Source: Actinomycetota bacterium (GTDB lineage: Bacteria > Actinomycetota > Geothermincolia > Fen-727 > Anoxymicrobiaceae). Taken from it: a DNA stretch of 8,767 nucleotides. The position numbers were made by a program, and so were the translations under genes. The notes below the pieces were generated by a model. That model did no database searches and had not been told where the DNA came from. It saw nothing but the letters and a program-made list of their open reading frames with translations. Below, in pieces: positions 5,547 through 8,767 of this stretch (position 1 is its first letter; each line of letters begins with the position of its first letter). The stretch is from the NCBI GenBank assembly GCA_018894655.1, contig JAHIPE010000142.1:1-8767 (forward strand), given 5' to 3'.

Positions 5547-7790
5547 ATGGGACGAAAAACGCATCAAGCGATTGGCGGGCCGGGACGGAAGGTAGTTGTA
5601 ATCACGCTCGTCCTGCTAATCGCCCTCGGCATATCGGGAGGGGTCTCGCGTGTATCCGCCGACTGCGTCGGCGTGGCACGTGAATGGTACTTCGCCGAGG
5701 GCTACACGGGGCCCGGCTTTCAGGAGTACCTGTGCCTCGGCAATCACGGCAACCAGCCCACCACCGCCCGGGTCTCCTTCATGTTCGCCGATGGCACATG
5801 CCGGGAGACGAGCTACACGGTCGCCGCCTGTTCGCGGCTCACCGTTGACGTCAACCGGGAGGCCGGCGCGGGCAGGGAGGTATCCATGGTGGTCAGCTCC
5901 AGCAGCCGGGAACTCGCCGCGGAGAGGTCGATGTACTTCAACTACCTGGGCAGGTGGGCCGACGGCCATGCCACGTTCGGCGCCACGTCACTATCCAGGA
6001 ACTGGTACTTCGCCGAAGGGTACACAGGCCCGGGCTTCGACGAGTACATCTGCGTGCTCAACCCCGGGGATGAACCCTCGGCGCTGACCTTCCACTTCCA
6101 GACCCCGCAGAGCGCGCTCACCATCAATGACGGCGCGTTCGTCCCCCCCCGCTCCCGGGCCACGTTCAAGGTGAACGACCTGCTGGGCGCCGACTACCAG
6201 GCGTCGCTGAAGCTGGAGTCGGACCGGCCGGTAGTGGCGGAGCGGTCCATGTACTTCGAGTACTCCGGCACCGGCGACCGCCAGTGGGAGGGTGGCCACT
6301 GCGTGATGGGCGCCACCGCTCCCTCCACCAGGTACTACTTCGCCGAGGGGAGCACCCGGGTCGGTTTCGAGGAGTGGCTCACTATCCAGAACCCCGGCGA
6401 CTCGCCGGTGACCGTCAACGCGGTCTACCAACTGGGTCCGTCGCAGGGCGAGGCAGTCTCCAGGAGTTACACCGTGGACGCCGGGCGCAGGCACACCGTC
6501 TTCGTTCCCCACGAGGTCGGCCTGGATAAGGACGTGAGCATAGAGCTATCCTCCACGGCGCCTTTCCTCGCCGAAAGGCCCATGTACTTCAATCTCACCC
6601 GGGGGGGCGCCTCACTCGAGGGCGGCCACTGCGTGATCGGGGCTTCCTCCCCCGGGTACGAGTGGTTCTTCTCCGAGGGCGCCACCCTGGACGGCTTCGA
6701 GGAGTGGCTGGCGATACAGAACAGTTCGTTCAGGGACGCGGTGGTGGAGATAACCTACTACACGTCCGAGGTCGGCTCCCTCCCGGCAAGACGCGTCACC
6801 ATTCCCGCCAACTCGAGGGCGACCGTCCTGGTTAACGAGCACGCCGGACCCGGCCTCCAGGTCGCGGCGCACCTGGTCGTTCGAGAGGGGCCGGGGATAG
6901 TCGCCGAGCGGCAGATGTACTTCCACCGCCCCGAATGGAACGGCGGCCACTCGGTGATACCCGCCTCCCCGGCGACGGAACGCCTGGGCGGCCTCTGCTT
7001 CAGCCCGTACCTCGAGGAGGACCCCACCCGGGGGGGTAAAGTATCTCCCGAGCGTATATCGGCGCTCCTCGATATCGTGGCTCCTTACGTCCGACGGATA
7101 CGGACGTTCTGCTCGACCGGCGACTGTGTGGACGTGCCCCGGATGGCAACTGCCAGGGTGCTGTCGGTCGCCGCCGGCTGTGACCTGTACACCGACAGGG
7201 CGTACAACGAGGTCGAGGTCGCCGGCCTTGTCGTGCAGGCCGGCAGCGGGGAGGTGGACCTGGCCGTGGTCGGTGACGAGACCCTGTACAACAATGCCTT
7301 GACCGAGGACGAACTCATCTCCTACATCAGGCGGGTCAAGGCGACCGGTGTCCCCACCACCACCAGCGACAGCTGGAACGAACTCCTCGAGCACCCGAGG
7401 GTGGTAGCGGAGTGCGATGTCGTGGTGGCGAACATCTACCCGTTCTGGGAAGGGGTGGCCATCGGCGATTCCATCGACTACCTCGACTCCTGCTACCGGC
7501 GGGTAAAGGAGGCGTCGGACGGCAAGGAGGTCATCGTGGAGACCGGTTGGCCATCGGGCGGCGACGCCAACGGTGACGCGGTCCCCGGTCCCGAGAACGC
7601 CGGGTACTACCTGGCCGGCTTCCTGGCATGGGCCAACGCCCGCGGGGTAGATTACTTCTACTTCGAGGCGTTCGACGAGCCGTGGAAAGCCGATCGCGAG
7701 GGTTCGGTCGGGGCCCACTGGGGAATCTGGGACAGCAACGGCCTGCTCAAGGAGAGCATGAAGCAGGTAATCGATTCTGACCTTCTCTGA
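5547..7790 (+). CDS. Secreted four-repeat surface protein with C-terminal GH17 beta-glucanase-like domain
   Basis: The 747-residue product starts at ATG 5547 after GGGGGAG. Residues 1-38 are a signal peptide (basic start, hydrophobic core about 16-30, likely cut after V-S-A), so it acts outside the cell. Four tandem domains of about 105 residues open at 47, 153, 263 and 373 with W/Y-Y/F-F-A/S-E-G, continue G-F-x-E-(Y/W)-(L/I) and x-x-N, and end A-E-R-x-M-Y-F followed by G-G-H or D-G-H. They look like beta-sandwich modules known from uncharacterised actinobacterial surface proteins. Residues 482-742 resemble GH17 exo-beta-1,3-glucanase-like enzymes (COG5309 type): V-V-G-D-E-T-L-Y (574-581) with predicted acid/base E578, V-E-T-G-W-P-S (664-670) with predicted nucleophile E665, and Y-F-Y-F-E-A-F-D-E-P-W-K (703-714) and G-S-V-G-A-H-W-G (719-726). 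A likely role is binding and hydrolysing or remodelling a beta-glucan; the substrate is unproven. No sorting signal is seen at the C-terminus. Confidence 0.85.
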   Translation: MGRKTHQAIGGPGRKVVVITLVLLIALGISGGVSRVSADCVGVAREWYFAEGYTGPGFQEYLCLGNHGNQPTTARVSFMFADGTCRETSYTVAACSRLTVDVNREAGAGREVSMVVSSSSRELAAERSMYFNYLGRWADGHATFGATSLSRNWYFAEGYTGPGFDEYICVLNPGDEPSALTFHFQTPQSALTINDGAFVPPRSRATFKVNDLLGADYQASLKLESDRPVVAERSMYFEYSGTGDRQWEGGHCVMGATAPSTRYYFAEGSTRVGFEEWLTIQNPGDSPVTVNAVYQLGPSQGEAVSRSYTVDAGRRHTVFVPHEVGLDKDVSIELSSTAPFLAERPMYFNLTRGGASLEGGHCVIGASSPGYEWFFSEGATLDGFEEWLAIQNSSFRDAVVEITYYTSEVGSLPARRVTIPANSRATVLVNEHAGPGLQVAAHLVVREGPGIVAERQMYFHRPEWNGGHSVIPASPATERLGGLCFSPYLEEDPTRGGKVSPERISALLDIVAPYVRRIRTFCSTGDCVDVPRMATARVLSVAAGCDLYTDRAYNEVEVAGLVVQAGSGEVDLAVVGDETLYNNALTEDELISYIRRVKATGVPTTTSDSWNELLEHPRVVAECDVVVANIYPFWEGVAIGDSIDYLDSCYRRVKEASDGKEVIVETGWPSGGDANGDAVPGPENAGYYLAGFLAWANARGVDYFYFEAFDEPWKADREGSVGAHWGIWDSNGLLKESMKQVIDSDLL
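5685..5981 (+). repeat. Surface repeat 1 of 4 (W-Y-F-A-E-G module)
   Basis: Codes residues 47-145. It opens W-Y-F-A-E-G-Y-T-G-P-G-F-Q-E-Y and ends with A-E-R-S-M-Y-F and D-G-H-A-T-F-G-A. It is closest to repeat 2: both have Y-T-G-P-G-F-x-E-Y and a cysteine shortly after. Extra cysteines (85, 95) suggest a possible disulfide. Confidence 0.75.
6003..6311 (+). repeat. Surface repeat 2 of 4
   Basis: Codes residues 153-255. It opens W-Y-F-A-E-G-Y-T-G-P-G-F-D-E-Y and ends A-E-R-S-M-Y-F, then G-G-H-C-V-M-G-A. Its first 40 or so bases are strikingly close to those of repeat 1, indicating a fairly recent duplication of this pair. Confidence 0.75.
6333..6641 (+). repeat. Surface repeat 3 of 4
   Basis: Codes residues 263-365. 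It opens Y-Y-F-A-E-G-S-T-R-V-G-F-E-E-W-L-T-I-Q-N-P-G and ends A-E-R-P-M-Y-F, then G-G-H-C-V-I-G-A. The G-F-E-E-W-L-x-I-Q-N string is shared with repeat 4 but not with repeats 1 and 2. Confidence 0.75.
6663..6965 (+). repeat. Surface repeat 4 of 4
   Basis: Codes residues 373-473. It opens W-F-F-S-E-G-A-T-L-D-G-F-E-E-W-L-A-I-Q-N and ends A-E-R-Q-M-Y-F, then G-G-H-S-V-I-P-A. It is the most diverged opening (S for A in F-A-E-G) and leads by a short linker of about nine residues into the GH17 domain. Confidence 0.75.
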
Positions 7791-8003
7791 ACGCCTCCCG
7801 CCGTAACGCAGGTAGTCTCACGCCGTACCAGGGTTTCGGCAGGGCTACCGTGGAAGTGCTGAGACCAGTCGCTCGTCGGGCCACGCCGTGGCGTATGAGC
7901 AGCCCGCCCTGTAGAATAATTCCTGAATGCCACTTTTTTCCTGGTTTCCTGTTGACTCTCCCCCGGGGGGAGGGACGAGGATGGGCTCGAAGGGAGGTGG
8001 ACG
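7791..8003 (+). other. Intergenic region between the GH17 gene and the MerR gene
   Basis: No gene is supported in these 213 bases. A GCCACG-C-CGTGGC dyad lies at 7880-7892 and GTCTCA/TGAGAC pair at 7815-7820 and 7860-7865, but neither leads into a T run, so I do not call a terminator. A T6 tract at 7934-7939 has no adjacent stem. TAGAAT at 7912-7917 resembles a -10 box without a -35. The MerR-type promoter candidate occupies 7952-7982. Confidence 0.45.
7952..7982 (+). promoter_or_regulatory. Candidate MerR-type promoter/operator (dyad in a long spacer)
   Basis: TTGACT (7952-7957) matches the -35 consensus at five of six positions. GAGGAT (7977-7982) is a weak -10 (three of six) at a 19-base spacing, longer than the usual 17. 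Within the spacer, CTCCCC and GGGGAG form a dyad (7958-7963 with 7967-7972), extendable outward by two pairs. A dyad between -35 and -10 elements 19-20 bases apart is the known layout of promoters that MerR proteins untwist, and the gene just downstream encodes a MerR protein, so autoregulation is plausible. The poor -10 keeps confidence low. Confidence 0.35.
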
Positions 8004-8767
8004 ATGAAGAACGGACTCTTCAGCATCGGGGATTTCTCCCGCATGTGCAGGCTGACGGTAAAGGCCTTACGCCTGTACGACGAGCAGGGGATATTCAAGC
8101 CCGGGCACGTAGACCCCGCCAGCGGGTACCGGTACTACAGCTCGGCGCAGCTTGCCGAGGCAGACCTTATACGGCTGCTTCGCTCGCTCGAGCTGCCGCT
8201 GGAAGATACTCGTCGGTTCGTGCGGGAGGACGACCCCGGCCGGAGGAACGCGCTGCTCGAGGAGCACCGCCACGCCATCGAGGAACGCGCCGAGGGATAC
8301 CGCTCCATCGCCTCCTCCATCGAACGCCTGCTGGAGGAAGAGGAGGATGTCATGGAGATGAAGGTCGAGATCAAGGAGTTGGCGGGCCAGCCGGTGCTGG
8401 GGGTTCGCTTCAAGACCGACATGTCGGAGGTCGGCTGCCACCTGGGCAAGTCCTACGGGGCGCTGTTCGCCTACCTGGGTAAGACCGGCGAGTCCCCGGC
8501 GGGGCCCCCGTTCGGGCTCTACCACGACGGCGAGTACAAGGAGGAGGACGCGGACGTCGAGGCGTGTGTCTCCACCGCCAAGCTGCTCCCCGGCGAGGGC
8601 GATGTGAAAGGGTACGAGCTTTCGGGCGCCAAGGTGGCCTCTACGCTCCACATGGGCCCATTCGAGCAGATAGGGGACACCTACCGGGAGCTGATGCTCT
8701 GGATAAGCGAACAGGGTTACCGCCCTTCCAAGCCCTGCCGCGAGATCTACCTCGTCGGCCCTGAGCA
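8004..8767 (+). CDS. MerR-family transcriptional regulator with GyrI-like effector-binding domain (3' truncated by window edge)
   Basis: The frame opens at ATG 8004, after GGGAGGTGG at 7992-8000, and stays open to the right edge, giving 254 residues. Residues 5-73 are a MerR winged helix-turn-helix: L-F-S-I-G-D-F-S-R-M, then A-L-R-L-Y-D-E-Q-G-I-F-K-P (21-33) and D-P-A-S-G-Y-R-Y-Y (37-45). A long charged helix follows (about 83-115, rich in Glu and Arg), the dimerising coiled coil of the family. From about 118 the sequence is a GyrI-like/BmrR-type effector domain, with V-x-I-K-E-L-A-G-Q-P-V-L-G-V-R near its start, H-M-G-P-F-E-Q-I-G (216-224) and R-E-I-Y-L-V-G-P-E (246-254) near its end, so only the last few residues are probably missing. 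Such proteins sense lipophilic or drug-like compounds and activate efflux or detoxification genes. Its target may lie beyond the window. There is one cysteine in the HTH (C15) but no metal-binding Cys cluster. Confidence 0.88.
   Translation, partial: MKNGLFSIGDFSRMCRLTVKALRLYDEQGIFKPGHVDPASGYRYYSSAQLAEADLIRLLRSLELPLEDTRRFVREDDPGRRNALLEEHRHAIEERAEGYRSIASSIERLLEEEEDVMEMKVEIKELAGQPVLGVRFKTDMSEVGCHLGKSYGALFAYLGKTGESPAGPPFGLYHDGEYKEEDADVEACVSTAKLLPGEGDVKGYELSGAKVASTLHMGPFEQIGDTYRELMLWISEQGYRPSKPCREIYLVGPE

Noticed and set aside
5501..5683. 60-codon + strand open frame before the GH17 protein
   Set aside because: Overlaps the signal-peptide region in another frame, low-complexity Arg/Pro content, no ribosome binding site.
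6612..7718. 368-codon minus-strand open frame
   Set aside because: Shadow of the GH17 gene; the product is Gly/Val/Arg-rich with no recognisable domain.
7880..7939. Hairpin GCCACG/CGTGGC plus a T6 run as an intrinsic terminator for the GH17 gene
   Set aside because: The T run is over 40 bases after the stem, so the parts do not form a terminator.
7850..8482. 210-codon + strand open frame with ATG-like start
   Set aside because: Arg/Gly/Pro-rich and out of frame with the MerR gene, whose HTH and effector domain are unmistakable in the frame from 8004.
8067..8651. 194-codon minus-strand open frame
   Set aside because: Antisense shadow of the MerR gene; Leu/Gly/Arg-rich with no coherent domain.
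1..8767. CRISPR array, tRNA, rRNA, insertion sequence or phage remnants
   Set aside because: No regularly spaced direct repeats, no cloverleaf or rRNA signatures and no transposase or integrase frames were seen on either strand.

Overview
The window is GC-rich, densely coded DNA from a free-living bacterium. Every gene I can support lies on the + strand. The best guess for the host is a deep-branching actinobacterial lineage. The reasons are high GC, many GTG starts, and a secreted protein built from roughly 105-residue repeats opening with W-Y-F-A-E-G, a type I associate with uncultured Actinobacteriota. This is inference from style, not from a marker gene.

Layout: (1) positions 2-220 hold the C-terminal end of a nitronate monooxygenase/FabK-like flavoenzyme cut by the left edge. 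(2) Positions 221-486 are a non-coding stretch with an extended -10 promoter candidate and a leader rich in perfect stem-loops that end at the Shine-Dalgarno of the next gene. (3) Positions 487-5102 are a complete five-gene branched-chain/hydrophobic amino acid type (HAAT/Liv) ABC importer: lipoprotein receptor, LivH, LivM, LivG, LivF. The last four genes abut or overlap and all start with GTG. (4) Positions 5120-5421 are a decayed fragment of a YtcJ-type amidohydrolase (amidohydrolase_3), lacking both ends and carrying a one-base frameshift. (5) Positions 5547-7790 encode a secreted 747-residue protein: signal peptide, four surface repeats and a C-terminal GH17 beta-glucanase-like domain. (6) Positions 8004-8767 encode a MerR-family regulator with a GyrI-like effector-binding domain, truncated by the right edge. 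It is preceded by a GC dyad in a long -35/-10 spacer, the usual arrangement for MerR-type control.

How it works together: the receptor would bind a small solute outside the cell, LivHM form the channel and LivGF hydrolyse ATP. The ligand cannot be read from sequence. The amidohydrolase remnant directly behind livF hints that the cassette once included an amide-hydrolysing enzyme. Points deserving a second look are LivG's lost ABC signature motif, the structured leader that may occlude or expose the receptor's ribosome binding site, the repeat-GH17 fusion with an Asn-to-Asp change beside the predicted acid/base, and the amidohydrolase relic. I see no CRISPR array, tRNA, rRNA, insertion sequence or phage gene. 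I found no clearly new multi-gene system.
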